A stretch of 64,000 bases of DNA. Source: Leptidea sinapis. Taxonomy: Eukaryota > Arthropoda > Insecta > Lepidoptera > Pieridae. Below the pieces are notes generated by a model, which worked only from the letters and a program-made list of their open reading frames with translations, was not told the DNA's origin and did no database searches. Where the stretch lies: the NCBI RefSeq assembly GCF_905404315.1, contig NC_066267.1, positions 5,222,501 through 5,286,500 on the forward strand, read 5' to 3'. The translations under genes and the position numbers were made by a program. Position 1 is the stretch's first letter. Each line of letters opens with the position of its first letter. Positions 1-12,759 of the stretch are shown here, one piece after another.

Positions 1-2550
1 ATGATCATCCGAGTGCTCCGTAACTAGTCGGTTCCTAGGGTAAAGCCGATTTAAATAATTACTGTTCAATAAGTGATTTAAAATCCTACTTTGGAACAAA
101 AATATTTGAAATTGAACTTGATTACCTAATCACCGTCAGTAAGAGATAAGGGATCACCGCCGACAATGTTATTGTGGTGTTACAAGAGACAACAGTACGC
201 TTAGCTGTCTTTCTCTTATAATAAACAGTATATTACACACCTAGGGAGAATAGCATGTCATTTTCTCACGCGGAGTATTGACAATCGCGGGTGACTATAT
301 ATTATGTCCTACTTATCTCACGTGTTGCGTCTACGATTTTTTTACCCACCTGGATGAAAAGCTCGCTTTTAGTCCCTGGTACGAGGGAGAAAAGTCATCT
401 TGCCGGGAGAGAATCGACCACTTTTCTTCCTCTCACCAGGGACTAAAAGTGAGCTTTTCATCGAAGTAGGAAAAAAATATATATTTAAGAATTGATCGTT
501 TTATAGCACTTTAGTTATGGCTTAAAGCAATTGTGAAAATCGGCAACGGAGAGATTGTATAAAAAAGTATTCCCGATAGAAAATCAATAGAGGCCTCATT
601 ATACGTGATTGTGTCCGGTCAATTAACGTTGTGGCGGAGTTTTTTTAGTGTCTGGATGACTTTCGATTGCCTGCTAGTTATTACACCTTGTTTGGCGAGA
701 CCTCAATGACCGGTAGTGGCGTGGACACACTTTACGTGAAAAACTATCGGCGACATCGCGCGATCTGACGTTTATTACTAAATACTCAATTTTAAAGCTA
801 GCATTAGAAAACCACACGGGTTTGTAATATATGCTAACAAAGAGTTAAATCTAGGTACGTTAACTACACAACATTAGTGCCAGTTAGATAAATTGTACAT
901 ATATATTTATTTTAAGTGACTTAAAAGTATGATTTCAGTTTTTTTTATATTACGAGGATTTATACAGTTCCATACATCAGTGGGTAAATATAGCTGTAAG
1001 TTAATGTGTTCGCATGTTATACCTAAACACATGATCGGATTTGGTACGGCCAAATCATAGGACGCAGTCTGATAGCCGACAATCGGTGCGAGGCACCCGC
1101 CGGACGCCGGACCGTCCGATGGTTCGGCCTTACCAAATCCAACCATGTGTTAAGGGCTATAAGTTATGTATCTCGTACTAAAGAAGACGTTGTACAAGTC
1201 TTGTATTTGTAACACGAGTTATAGCTAACTGTAGTCAACTCAGATAGTCTATACTAAGTGTTTGAATCATTAACACGTCTTTGAGTGCTGTTTTTTGTTT
1301 AAAATATGCATTCGGGTGTTATAATCCTGAGAGATACTGTTTGATAATTCTAATATCACATCTGTAAGACACATGTTCTTTCACCAGTAAGTTCGACATA
1401 TAATACAGACATAATTTTGATTATAATTGTCGATTTAACTGGTGACCATAATATGTCATTATAGTAGTAACCGGGAACTTGAATGAAAATGCTTGGGTGG
1501 GGCTACAAGTTCTTCAAGAATAGTAGAGAAGAGAGACTTCGTAGTTCATATATTACCTCAATTATTGTGATTACAGGGTATTTTCGAATTTAATATGCCC
1601 TAATAATAGACAAAGTGACTGTCGTAATAAAAAAGGATTGTGTGGTTTTATGAAACCACGGTAAAAGTGAAACCTATTTTCACATTAATTATTTAATAAA
1701 TAACAACATTTACATTAAACACTGACAAACTGCATTTACATTTAACACTGACAAAATGAAACTAAATAGCGTGGAGCACTGGCACAAATGAGTAATAGTC
1801 TATACACTACACGGTCAGCTGCTGCGAACTATAGGCGCCGCCCGACCGTCACGCGACATGCAAAAAAGTTTGAGACGATGTAATAAAAGTTTCACTATAA
1901 AATCTAGCCTGTCCTGATGCGTTGCCTAACAGCAAAAGGCTCTATCTAGACGTATAAATTATTTAAGGTTAGCTCTTCCAATCACAGACGTCTATTGTCC
2001 TGTTTAAAATTTTCTTCAATAACAAGAGGTCTATGTTAATAGTTGACAGCTTAAAGGTCAAAGAACAGCAAAACTCTTCGCCATATGTACCATCTTGCGC
2101 CTTATGAAGTGGCTACACGTAGCATGTTTCACTCACGCAATCGCTTTGATGTGTCAGCGCCTTAATGACACTTGAAACGCGACGCGCTGACAAGGAAAAT
2201 AATTATTACAGTCTGCAGTTATGAGTCCAACATACAGTTCTCCCGGTTTGAATGATAGAGTACTGCGGAGAAATATTGTTTGTGACACGATCGAGTTTCA
2301 CACTATCTGTTAACCGACTACAAAAAAAGGGGAGGTTTGAGGTTATTCAATTAAATTGTAGTATTTTGTATCATCCCATGCCATCTCAATAGTAGATCAT
2401 TTATCGATGAGACATACATGTTTTTATAAATTTTAAAAGGGTATTATAACATTCAAATTCATCCCTGTTTTAATAATCGAACGAATTAAGGGAACTTCTC
2501 AAATACAGGCATAAGTGGGACTGCATTTATAATACACAAATTAAATATGA
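1..2550. other. Gene-free AT-rich stretch
   Basis: Apart from the palindrome at 353-462 and a short MITE end at about 1937-1965 (CTAGACGTATAAATTATT), I see no exon, RNA gene or classified repeat. A small direct duplication occurs at 1708-1757 (ACATTTACATTAAACACTGA). Confidence 0.5.
353..462. repeat. Short perfect-loop hairpin MITE-like palindrome
   Basis: 43-nt arms (353-395 and 420-462) are near-perfect inverted copies around CTTTTAGTCCCTGGT, with a 24-nt loop. A 63-codon open frame across it is a by-product of the palindrome. Confidence 0.8.
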
Positions 2551-2555
2551 AAACA

Positions 2556-2760
2556 TTTTTTTTAATGAACGATGCGGGACTCGAACCGGCGACATCTCGC
2601 GATCCGTGCGATACCCTTCCTCTTACCAACTGAGCCAACCGTTTGAGTGAAGTATCGTTGATAAATCATGTATGCTTTGTTCAACTCTCAGGTTGTGGCT
2701 TCATCTACAGGATCTACTTTACAGTTGATAACCTGCTCAACCCCAATATTTGCATATTTG
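2556..2760 (-). mobile_element. tRNA-derived SINE, family F
   Basis: On the minus strand there is an A box TGGCTCAGTTGGTAAGAG and a B box GGTTCGAGTCCC, followed (further left to right on plus) by a tail containing CTACTTTACAGTTGATAACC. The same head and tail recur near 11165, 28556, 35997, 41526 and 52556. Confidence 0.8.
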
Positions 2761-2789
2761 GAAATATAATATAAATATAATATAATAAA

Positions 2790-2865
2790 CAAGCGCAATC
2801 GTAGAGCCGCTCAGAATTTTTGGGTCTTTCAAGAATCCTGATCGGCACTACATTGTAATGCTTGC
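2790..2865 (+). repeat. Fragment of repeat family A (hairpin region)
   Basis: It holds the family-A hairpin, GCCGCTCAGAATTTTTGGG to GATCGGCACT, isolated from the rest of the element. Confidence 0.75.
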
Positions 2866-3264
2866 GTTCTCAGTAGGTACTGAACCCTAAACGCATCGCC
2901 AAACTTCACACGAAGATGCCAACTAAAAAGGCAACATTCCAATTCGTTAACGAGTCAAGCTCAGCTCAGATGAAGAAGAACTTGTCCGCGATAACACAAA
3001 ATACTTTTTACACCGTCGCATTTACATTTATTAACATTGTCCTTACAAATTCGGCCACGCCAACATGCCATTTCGAGACTGTCGAAAGCTTTCAGCGAAT
3101 CCAATTACGTCGCTTTCTACAGAGTACAGATTCATTGTCGTGCGCCTGCGCATACATCACGTGTGTGATGGACGCTGTATTTGGTCAGGCGCCCGCATCT
3201 CGTTGTGGTTCCAGGATGTATTATTTAACAGTCCCTAGAGAAAATACGATATTTATGATGACCT

Positions 3265-3703
3265 ACGGCCGTTTTCAATAACTTATCTGTCCTTAGTTTA
3301 ACTTACTAAAGGTAGACAATTCTATCCTTTTACACTTACTTACATTTCAATAATCTATCAACAGATAGCATGGGACTATAACTAACAATAAACTATTGGC
3401 GGTTTTCAATATTGCCAGTCTCCAGTTACGGATACATTGCTATCACCTTTTAATGACAAGATCTTATTTATCCATGTTATGTCCAACATAGTTATATTGT
3501 TAGTTATAGCCCAATGCTATCTGTCAATAGGTTATTGAAATGTAAGTAAGCGTAAAGGATAGATTTGTCTGCCTCTAGTAAGTCAAACTAAGGATAGATA
3601 GGTTATTGCAAACGGCCGTATATTGGACATGATAAGATCTTGTCACTAAACGGTGATAGCAATCTATCCGTAACTAGAGGTACGTTATAGAAAACGGCCG
3701 CTA
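3265..3703. mobile_element. Two interlocked palindromic MITEs
   Basis: Arm A 3265-3391 pairs inverted with A' 3494-3622, and arm B 3399-3489 pairs inverted with B' 3623-3703. The order A-B-A'-B' is interlocked, not nested. Outer ends read ACGGCCGTTTTCAATAAC and GAAAACGGCCGC. Confidence 0.8.
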
Positions 3704-4017
3704 ATCGTAATTTACTTACATTCATTCTCATACCCTTTTAGTGTAAGTTATCAACTTGAGGGATGACTAGAATTTAGGTGAAAACACCCCCCCTTACATC
3801 ATCAATGATGCACTGAAGATATGTACAATTGAGGCTGAATCGGACGATGACACTTACCATCAGATATGAGATTAGCAAATTCGATTCCAATAAATCTAAG
3901 AATTTATCTGTTTATACGTATTAATACTTACAAGTATTATTCTGGAAAGAACTTAATTAGTTAAAGAATATTATGAATCACTACAATAGATCCGAACTAC
4001 AGAACGTCATTGTAACT

Positions 4018-4323
4018 ACCTATTATATATTATCTACAGATAGAGATAAATTACTACCTTCTACTGTCAGTAAATAGCTGTCAATAATCTGAAGCTTACC
4101 CAATATACCCGATAAGTCATTCTTATCGCCTTATACTGGGACGCGTGAATTGCAATTTCCATACAAACTTTATATCGCTGGTAAGCTATACGTCGTCCCA
4201 TTGACAGACAGCGTGCACGGATAAGGTGAGTTACCGTCGATAAGTTTATTGGGACAGAAAAGTCAACGATAGTTACGATTTTTACCTCAAGTAAGAGATA
4301 GACTGAATATTGGGAACGGCCGT
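4018..4323. mobile_element. MITE family E, copy 1 (left end eroded)
   Basis: It matches the copies at 9146 (inverted) and 23208 across CTACAGATAGAGATAAATTA to ATTGGGAACGGCCGT. Internally it has CCCATTGACAGACAGCGTG. The left terminal repeat is lost. Confidence 0.8.
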
Positions 4324-4595
4324 TAGTTCTTAGTCTAGTCTTATAAGCTACCGTTTTTGATGTTCAAAATTGTCTTTAGCACCTGTTAATCGTCGTTTTA
4401 CTCATGTGATTTGTTATCTAAATGGTTTATAAGTAGATTAATAGGCGTTATAATTAACAGGCCAGATACGGCGGCAGATGTTCGTGAGTTAGCGTCGAAT
4501 TCAACACGTGTGCCGGTATATTTAGATGTCCGTAAACTAAGATACCACTCACGTATGTACTGCCTTCTCGGGTTGCCTATACTTGGAGTTAAATA

Positions 4596-4923
4596 AGATA
4601 TATAAAATTCTCGTGTCACAATGTTGGTTACCTTACTTCTCCGAAATGGCTTTCCTGATTTTTACCAAATTTTATATGCATCTTCAGTAGGTCTGAGAAA
4701 CGGCTAATATCTATTTTTCATCCCCCTAAGTGATAAGGGTTGATCACCCCAAATTTTTTTTGGACGAAATTTTTTATGATATAACATTCATTATCAACCC
4801 CTATTTTTGTATCGCGATTTTTATATTATTCTATTCCATCCACAAATCCGCTATAGGGTTGCAAGATGGCAATGGATCAATAGTTACATTTATATGGTAA
4901 TACAACGTTTCTGGGTCAGCTAG
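4596..4923 (+). mobile_element. Helitron-like non-autonomous element
   Basis: It ends in AACGTTTCTGGGTCAGCTAG with T following, and begins with a diverged ATATATAAAATTCTCGTG. The body AGTAGGTCTGAGAAACGG recurs in the element at 40625. Confidence 0.7.
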
Positions 4924-5049
4924 TAGGATATAATATATATTGGAGAGTCTCCAAAGAGAGCTTATTAACACTTTCGTTAACATCAATTATTTCTTCTGTT
5001 CTTTATTGTAACATTCTAATACTTTCATTTGTCAATTTTTATCTATATA

Positions 5050-5100
5050 CTAGCTGACTCGGCAGACGTTGTTCTGTACATAATAAATAAAATACTGTTT
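5050..5100 (-). mobile_element. Helitron 3'-end fragment
   Basis: CTAGCTGACTCGGCAGACG is an inverted Helitron terminus, truncated by the LINE fragment that follows. Confidence 0.6.
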
Positions 5101-5427
5101 TTATTTTTATGGAATAGGAGGACAAACGAGCGTACGGGTCACCTGTTGTTAAGTGATCACCGCCGCCCACAATCTCTTGCAACACCAGAAGAATCACAAG
5201 AGCGTTGCCGGCCTTTAAGGAAGGTGTACGCGCTTTTTTTGGAGGTACCCATGTCGTATCGTCCCGGAAACACCGCACAAGGAAGTTCATTCCACAGCTT
5301 TGTAGTACGTGGAAGAAGGCTCCTTGTAAACCGCACTGTGGAGGACCACCACACATCCAGATGGTGAGGATGATATCCTAACTTGTGGCGTGTCGTGCGA
5401 AGGTGGAATTCGGCGGCAGGAATTAGG
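5098..5427 (-). mobile_element. Jockey-like LINE (family B) 3' end, copy 1
   Basis: The minus strand encodes the C-terminus of ORF2 (LWNELPCAVFPGRYDMGT and KSAYTFLKGRQRS). It is 5' truncated and shares its 3' end with the copies at 8476, 33345, 48408, 55229 and 60029. Confidence 0.85.
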
Positions 5428-5428
5428 T

Positions 5429-5541
<113 letters not shown>

Positions 5542-6139
5542 ATGAATTAATTATTTTTTACGAATTTGTCAATATAGACCAGTGTCGATTATTTGGAACC
5601 AAAAGAAATAACAGTAGGATGAAACGCATTGGAAATGGAAGAGAATATAACAAAAATAAATTACGGGCGATCTGGCAAAAGTGGGTATAAGGGTAATAAA
5701 CGGTTTATCTCGATTTCCGGAAAAACTGCAAGTCCTATGAAAAAAGGTCAAATGGCAAAGTTGTAGGTACAAAACATATATTGTCGCTCTTTCAAATTTG
5801 AATTGTGCTATTTAATCCGAGAATTGAAGGGTATCACTATAAAAAAATAACAAACCGTTTGAAATATTCAATGTAAAGTATTTACTTTGTTTTGATTTTA
5901 TTATCTGTAAAGATTGTTAGATTATTAGTTGATTAGACTTTGCAAAATCGACAAATCCTTTATCGGCAATGACGTTACATTGAAATATGTGTGTCTCTCA
6001 TCAAGTTTAAATCTAGTACAAAATTAAAACTAGTAGAAAAATCCGATTACAATATGGTGATTTAAATGATAAGAAAGCATGCATATAAATTGCTTCTATA
6101 TATTATTTAACATACTAGATAAATACTGTTGTGAGATTT

Positions 6140-6362
6140 TTTTGTGTGGGGGCCTCCCAAGACTGCGTCTTCCATAACGTGCTCGCCATTCGAGGACTTT
6201 ACTGCCCCAACGGCCAATTTTCCGTCGAACTATGTACCCAGTGCCACTTTAATTTCGCAACCAACTGGGCTATATCGGTGACTTTAGTTCTCCAAAGAAT
6301 TTCCTCATTTCCGATTTGATCCCGCAGGGAAACTCCAAACATCCCTCTCCAGCTTTCTAATT
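6140..6362 (-). mobile_element. LINE endonuclease/RT-family 3' fragment, copy 1
   Basis: It shares CATTCGAGGACTTTACTGCC and CCAACGGCCA with the longer fragment at 28155. It carries frame breaks in both orientations. Confidence 0.6.
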
Positions 6363-6654
6363 AGGACCATAGTTAGCGAATAAATTAAAAGAAATAAACT
6401 GAACTATTTATACATCTACCAAACAAGGCCTTACTTAATAGCTGTTTCATTAAATGACATTTCCTCATTGTGTTTCACTAATCCAATTAATTAATTATAT
6501 ATTCTATTAGATCCACTTTCTCCTTTATACATTTTTTTTTATTAATAATTGCCCGGAAGTAAACAATGGAATGTGTTGATAGAACTATTACCAATGACAA
6601 TATATGTATCGTATGCAATGACGTCCTATATATAGTACGTAATTGATCGTATGT

Positions 6655-7000
6655 TTAAATAATGAGAGTGAAATTTTAAGATGCGCGCGCATCACTGTAA
6701 CACAAAAGTAACAGGTTGAAGTTGGTTCCTAAAATTTTCTGACGTTTGCATCATTCGTTATTTTTTTGGTTTCTTCGTCCATTATTAGGACAGGCAAAGG
6801 GTTCAAGCCCATACAGCTGTATTCATTATTTAATAATTAATTGTCAAAGACATCTTTGCAGAATTGTTCTTTCTATAAACATGCTATTCTATGTTAGAGG
6901 AATAAATCATTTTAATGATTTTTGCTTCGTTAGGACAAAGAAGTATAACTTCTTGCGTGCATACATAAGTACACGCACCCTTTTTTTATAGGTAAGTAGC
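6655..7000. repeat. Palindrome-ended repeat, family U, copy 1
   Basis: It contains GATGCGCGCGCA near the start and the palindrome AGAAGTATAACTTCT followed by ACATAAGTACACGCACCC at the end. The same pair of landmarks bounds 47765-48420. Confidence 0.5.
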
Positions 7001-7099
7001 CTATAAGAGGCCATCTGCTAGTGACAGAGACTACAAATATGATCTAAGTTGTAAAGCAACATAAATAGTCTTTTAGCGCACCGAGTGAGGACACCTCAC

Positions 7100-7400
7100 T
7101 GTGCCCATCACCTGCCACTACCCCCTTTTTTTTTTTTTAACGAGGAGGAAATACTTTTACGTACTACCCCCGTGCACTATGTGCCACAGGAAGTGTGGGA
7201 CTCAACCACTTAGACCATCTTCTACATAGCTAGAAGTTGGCCAAGTTTGGTAATACCCACTAAAACCTCCTCGAAAGCAGAGAGTTCCCCTTTTTGAGGG
7301 GTTCTCCGGGATCTTTGCAGGGCATTTCATCGGAGAACCTCGGGGAAGAGGCCATCAGTGGCCCTCTACTGGCTGCTAGGGGCTGGCAGTAGTGCTTAGT
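7100..7400. repeat. Unclassified GC-richer block, possibly retroelement-derived
   Basis: A poly-T run precedes about 250 bp of sequence with CCTCCTCG, GGGGTTCTCCGGG and GAGAACCTCGGGG that differs in composition from its flanks. No intact frame and no second copy in the window. Confidence 0.3.
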
Positions 7401-8475
7401 ATACATTGGTTCTTGCTATTCGGCTCCTGTTTCTAAAAAATTTGTTATTTTAAAGTGATACCTCTCATTTCTTATGGATTAATTATATAAATAAAATTTG
7501 TAGCCAAGATTTGTGATGCGGAACTCGAACCTCAGCTGTTTCTACGGTAAGAGTTTCCAGCTTAATTCCTTCCAGAATTTTAGAAAATTTCTACACTTCT
7601 TGTATTTTGGACTTTTGCCGGTTGGTTTATTGCAAGATTACATTAGTGATGCTTCGTCGATCCTGTCCATTACGCCGAATTGAAAAAATTAACATATTTT
7701 AATGGTACCTATGTCTACGTTAGGATACTCAGAAACTCGGAAGATTTGATACGTTTGTGGAAATCTAGAATATTTTAAAATGTAAAACCAAAAAAATCCT
7801 GAAAATTATAAACCATGATAATTTGGTAATTGATTTATTTTTTTAATTAAAAACTGATATAAAATTAATTATTTACACTGAAAATACAATTAGAAAAGAT
7901 ATAAAGACTAAGGGTCTTGTATTCCTATCTCTTTATCTCGCGAAACAAAAATTTGTACAGAGCTACTATGGCCCAACGAAGATGTGACGTCACATTATAT
8001 TATGGCTAACTCTGTCTAATCAGAAATTTTTAACACCTTTTAACTTTTTCATATATTTATGTGTTTATAAATCTAATTTCAAAAATGAAATCTGTTTTCT
8101 TATTTCTTAATTATTAGTATAATATCTTCTAATGTGTCGCAGGAAATGAGTAATAAAAGAAATAATTAAGCGTTTAACATAAACTAGAAAGTAAGTGACA
8201 CAAAGTCAAAATGAGAGACATTAGTCAGATTTTGTGTAGAGCCGTGCGGAGAAAATCCTTTGAAAGCAGCGCTCCTTTCAGTGGCTCGAGGAAAGCTCTT
8301 CATAATATGAGCACATCCTTTGATCTGGTGAACAAAAGATAAGATGAAGTTGAGTTGTGTCGGCCGTGTGTCGTATTACTGTTATGTTTTATCTGAAGGT
8401 GGGTTAGAAATAAAGTTCAGGTGGTAGCGAGGTTATAATACGGGTTTGAATCCCGTTTAGGTCTCATTCTTGACT

Positions 8476-8868
8476 TTTTTTTTATGTAAAAGGAGGACAA
8501 ACGAGCGTACGGCTCACCTGGTGTTAAGTGATCACCGCCGCCCACACAGGAGCATTGTCGGCCTTTAAGGAAGGTGTACGCGCTTTTTTTGAAGGTACCC
8601 ATGTCGTATCTTCCCGGAAACACCGCACAAGGAAGCTCATTCCACAGCTTCGTAGTGCGAGGAAGAAAGCTCCTTGAAAACCGCACTGTGGATAACCGCC
8701 ACACATCCAGATGGTGGGGATGATATCGTAACTTGTGGCGATGATGTCGTATCGTACCGGAAACACCGCACAAGGAAGTACACAGCTTTGTAGTATGTGG
8801 AAGAAAGCTCCTTGAAAACCGCACTGTGTAGGACCGTCACACATCCAGATTGTGAGGACTATCAGTGC
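8476..8868 (-). mobile_element. Jockey-like LINE (family B) 3' end, copy 2, internally duplicated
   Basis: The minus strand encodes LWNELPCAVFPGRYDMGT twice: the ~130-bp block ending ATCCAGATGGTGGGGATGAT recurs immediately, so the fragment holds an unequal tandem duplication. A tRNA-like T-arm GGGTTTGAATCCC sits just to its left (8441-8453). Confidence 0.8.
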
Positions 8869-9145
8869 CCTACGTTTTCGTCCGTGTATATTTAAAGAAT
8901 ATATATTTACGTCGGTGTAGTTCACACACACACACAAAACACTCAATCTTTTAGTTGTTAGTACATATAGATTCATTATTCAAGTATAGTACCTACAATA
9001 ATGTAATGTATATAAATATGTAAATAAATTAGTTCAGTCTGTTAAGCGAATCAATGTTCTGAAAATGAAGTGTCAATTTTATGTTCATAGAATGATGCGC
9101 ACCTTTGTTTAAAACCAATGACTATGTATAGAACGTCATTGTTTA

Positions 9146-9461
9146 GCGGCCGTTCCCAATATTCAGTCTTTCTCCGGTTGTGGCCTACTTGAGATAAAAA
9201 TCATAACTATCGTTGACTTTTCTGTCCCAATAGGTTTATCGACGGTAACACACCTTATCCGTACACGCTGTCTGTCAATGGGACGACGTATAGTTTACCA
9301 GCGATAGTAGTTTGTATGGAAATTGCAAATCACACGTTTTAATATAAGGCGATAAGAATGACTTATCTGTTATATTTGGACAGCTTCAGATTATTGACAG
9401 CTAATTACTGACAGTAGAAGGTAGTAATTTATCTCTATCTGCAAATATTGGGAACGGCCGT
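9146..9461. mobile_element. MITE family E, copy 2 (both ends intact)
   Basis: Terminal inverted repeats CGGCCGTTCCCAATATT and AATATTGGGAACGGCCG. The body is an inverted version of the copies at 4018 and 23208. Confidence 0.88.
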
Positions 9462-10147
9462 AAAACGATAAATTTCCAAGCAATCGCAGGCAAGGATTAA
9501 ACCTTTATTCAATCCCCTTTTGAGTGCCTTTTCTGTGAAATTTCTGCCTTATGGGTGAAATTCCAAAACCTTGATTACTGACATCATTTTATTTTATTTC
9601 ATCCCTAACGTGTGTCAAAGAGACTTCTCTTTCGCCACAATCAATGAGCTTCTAACGTATACAATGCATTTTGAACTAAACTGACATGAAATAAGGTGTT
9701 AACTTGAATGAATGTTTTAATGTTATCTGTATATATATGGGCCAACAGAGATTTTATATTATTTAAGCAAGACAAAATTCTTAAATAGCTTCCTAAAGAT
9801 AATCTGAAACAAGAAAAACAAAGCGAGTACATTTAACATTCAGTTTACTTACGTGTGTGTGCGTGTGGGATATATGTGTGGGTATGTGTATATTTTAATA
9901 CGCGATAGTCATCAATTGAGACAAGATAACAAACTTGCAGTGTACAAGTGAGTAGCGATTATAATTGTAGGAAAAGGAAATGATAGACAGTAATCGTTTA
10001 GAGCTTCAGCGTTATGCGATTGATTTCACAATAATTGGTCACACCCATTGATAACGTGTCCGTTGAAATCGTCAAGATATTCGGAAACACGAGTGAAGGC
10101 CTTCGAGCCATGCTTGTCGACTGTGAAGACATGTTTGTTTCAACAAT

Positions 10148-10446
10148 AATACTTTTTTTTATGAAAATAAGGGACGACACGAGCCAGACTTCAGCTGATA
10201 TACGGGCCCTGCCCAGGATTCTTGAAAAACCCCAGAAATTCTGAGCGGCACTACAACTGCGCTCGTCACCTTGAGACATAAGATGTTAAGTCTCATTTGC
10301 CCAGTAATTACACAAGCTACGGCGCCCTTCAGACCGGAACCCAGTAATGCTTACACATTACTGATTCACGGCAGAAAAAGGCGCCGTTGTGGTATCCATA
10401 ATCTAGCCGGCATCCTGTGCAAAGGAGCCTCCCACTAATACTGGCC
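10148..10446 (-). mobile_element. Repeat family A, minus-oriented copy
   Basis: The 3' end (ATGAAAATAAGGGACGA, reversed) comes first, then the hairpin region, then GGCGCCGTTGTGGTATCCA and ATAATCTAGCCGGCATCC. It is lightly deleted inside. Confidence 0.85.
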
Positions 10447-10566
10447 TATACTGAATTGACAAGAGACAAATATCTATACCTACAGGGTATAATCCTTAAC
10501 TAAATATTACTGGTAAAAAAAAAACTGATATCGAAAGTAAGTACCTACGTTACCAGTGGTGAATGG

Positions 10567-10758
10567 TGCCGTGAAATTACTGTGCAAATGAGACTTAACA
10601 TCGTATGACTCATGGTGACGAGCGCAATTATTGTAGTGCCGCTCAGAATTGGGTTTTTCAAGAATCCTGAGCGGCACTGCATTGTAATGGGCAAGGCGTA
10701 TTAATTACTACCAGCTGAACGTCCTGCTCGTCAAGTCCCCTATTTCCATAAAAAAACC
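10567..10758 (+). mobile_element. Repeat family A, 5'-truncated copy
   Basis: GTGCCGTGAAATTACTGTGC through the hairpin GTGCCGCTCAG/CTGAGCGGCAC to a tail CCTATTTCCATAAAAAAA. Confidence 0.85.
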
Positions 10759-10879
10759 TAATCAGTAAAAAGCCATCAATAACTTTTTAAAATCAAACGA
10801 GAAATATTCAAAATTTTAATATTGAACGCTCCTGTATGATCCAAATTTTGTGATTTTCCTTGAGTGAAAGTTCCGCTAA

Positions 10880-11105
10880 GTTTTGTCTTCATTCAACTCG
10901 CCACGTGTTTCGCCTCTACACCATGCACCATCATGACATTTAGACTTACCAATTCTGGTACGAGACTCAGTGAAGTCAGTCTGATGCCATTCTCATTTAG
11001 CGGAAGAAGATAGGAGGAAGTTATAGATATCCGCAAAATAAAACCTAATTCAATAAACTCCCTGATGATTCGACAATGTTGCTCTTGTGGAGTGCCACTC
11101 ATTAA
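10880..11105. repeat. Fragment of a CACGTGTTTCGCCTCTACAC repeat
   Basis: The motif CACGTGTTTCGCCTCTACAC recurs at 57287; CCTCTACACGAGGCATC occurs at 24424 and 57298. No coding potential recognised. Confidence 0.4.
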
Positions 11106-11164
11106 CATATAGCACTGTCACAATACAGAAATAGAACAGAACACAAATAAAATTTGAAAAACAG

Positions 11165-11350
11165 AATTTTATCCTTACCTCTGGCGTTCCGTGCCAGTGC
11201 TCTAACCAACTGAGCTCACCGTTTAGATTACAATGTTTAGATTTACAAGAGCAATCGACATCTCAAGTTAATTTCCTAATATAATATATGTAAGACACTC
11301 TGCAGGATCTACTTTACAGTTGATAACCTGCTCAAACCCAATATTTGCCT
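11165..11350 (-). mobile_element. tRNA-derived SINE, family F, diverged copy
   Basis: TCTAACCAACTGAGCTCACC (A-box region inverted) and a tail CTACTTTACAGTTGATAACC identical to that of the copy at 2556. Confidence 0.7.
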
Positions 11351-11595
11351 AATAGGTTGAGACTTGAGATTAATCCCAGAAGTGAGGGTTATCACTTTAA
11401 AAACATAACAAATTGTTTGAATTTTAATTCTGTAGCCGTGCGTGATTTATTTATAATAATAATATATTAAGCTATTGCATAGTTTCTATCGCGGGCCTTG
11501 AGCGTGGAGACCGAATCCAGAAATTCTGAAACGAAAATAACCTAACACTTACTTACTAGATGTATACATATAGATATTTCGCCACGGTCATTTCA

Positions 11596-11668
11596 GTTGC
11601 CGTAGAACAGCGGTTATCACGTATGCTTTTTGTGCAGAAGGTCCCAGGTTCGAGCCTGGGGTACGTCT
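11596..11668 (+). pseudogene. tRNA-Val-like pseudogene
   Basis: GTAGAACAGCGGTTATCACG resembles the D arm of tRNA-Val, and GGTCCCAGGTTCGAGCCTGG gives a perfect T arm. The anticodon loop reads TTTTTG rather than a Val anticodon and the acceptor ends (GTTGCCG versus GTACGTC) do not pair. It is most likely a decayed tRNA or SINE head. Confidence 0.55.
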
Positions 11669-12386
11669 TGATTTTTATTTAATATCTTTTTTTATCACGT
11701 TTTTTTATTTTTTATTATTATGACAAGCATTTTTATTTAGTTTCACCTGTCCCGTTGTCTGTCTGTAATCAAATCTTGCAAGTATAATTTTACTTCACAC
11801 ACAATTACACTTCCCGTTTGCTTTTTTTTTTAAATTAATTTTATTAAAAAAAATACTGCATAAATAAAGTAAATAAATAATTATTATTGCATAACTTGAT
11901 AAAAAATGCTATGCAATAGCTTTACCGCGGCAGTCCCCGAGTGCCACACTTCTTCACCACAACTACTTCTTAGTGAAGGTGTTGTCTTCACGGCGTGCGT
12001 GCAGTTGGGCGGTCAAAAAGACGCGCGTGTTCGACACTTGTATGACAATTGAGATGCGTGACAATAGCGTGATAATTGATTGGTTTCTTGTTAATCGCTT
12101 GTAATTTGCTCTGCTGAGCTCTATCAAAGATATTATCTATGAAAGGGAATAGTGTTTTAAACAAATACAAGGACATATCATTCGCAGTCTGAAAGCGAAA
12201 CGGCAAAAGTGTTCTTAAAGACAATGTAAGCACATTTTACTTCTTTGTGTGTCAACTGTCGCTGTCCGAATCAAACCTAAACTGAATAAATGCTTTACAT
12301 TGCTGCTTATTGACCAAGTATATTATAAACAACTGAAGTAAATGCGGCAATGTATATAGATATAACAATCCAAAGTTATTATAGTA

Positions 12387-12759
12387 CTAGCTGTCCCAAC
12401 AGACGTTGTTCTGTATATAATAAATAAAATAATGTTTTTATATGAATTTGTCAATAATATATCATAACATCAAAAATTACTTCGTAAAATATGCACGTAA
12501 TGAAATTGTTTCACAGCAGAACTATCAAACCGTGCGTCAATAAATTCTCTCATAGAAATTATGTATGGACACATTAAAGGAAAAATAAATTTGTTGTTTT
12601 TATTTAATTTAGCAGCATTTTCCTATTTATGCATGCAATGCTTTTAAACCTCCTCTGGACTTCCACAAATAATTCAAGACCTAACTTTGACAAATCGGAC
12701 CAGCCGTTCTCGAGTTTTAGCGAGACTAACGAACAGCAATTCATTTTTATATACATAGA
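12387..12759 (-). mobile_element. Helitron-like element
   Basis: It starts (inverted terminus) CTAGCTGTCCCAACAGACG and ends near ATACATAGA. The internal CAAATCGGACCAGCCGTTCT is typical of insect non-autonomous Helitrons. A related fragment lies at 27385-27720. Confidence 0.65.

Noticed and set aside
2916..3281. 121-codon plus-strand open frame
   Set aside because: No recognisable domain, and its last codons run into the terminal repeat of a MITE; no splice or homology support.
5039..5356. Overlapping frames on both strands
   Set aside because: Jockey-like LINE 3' fragment and its shadows.
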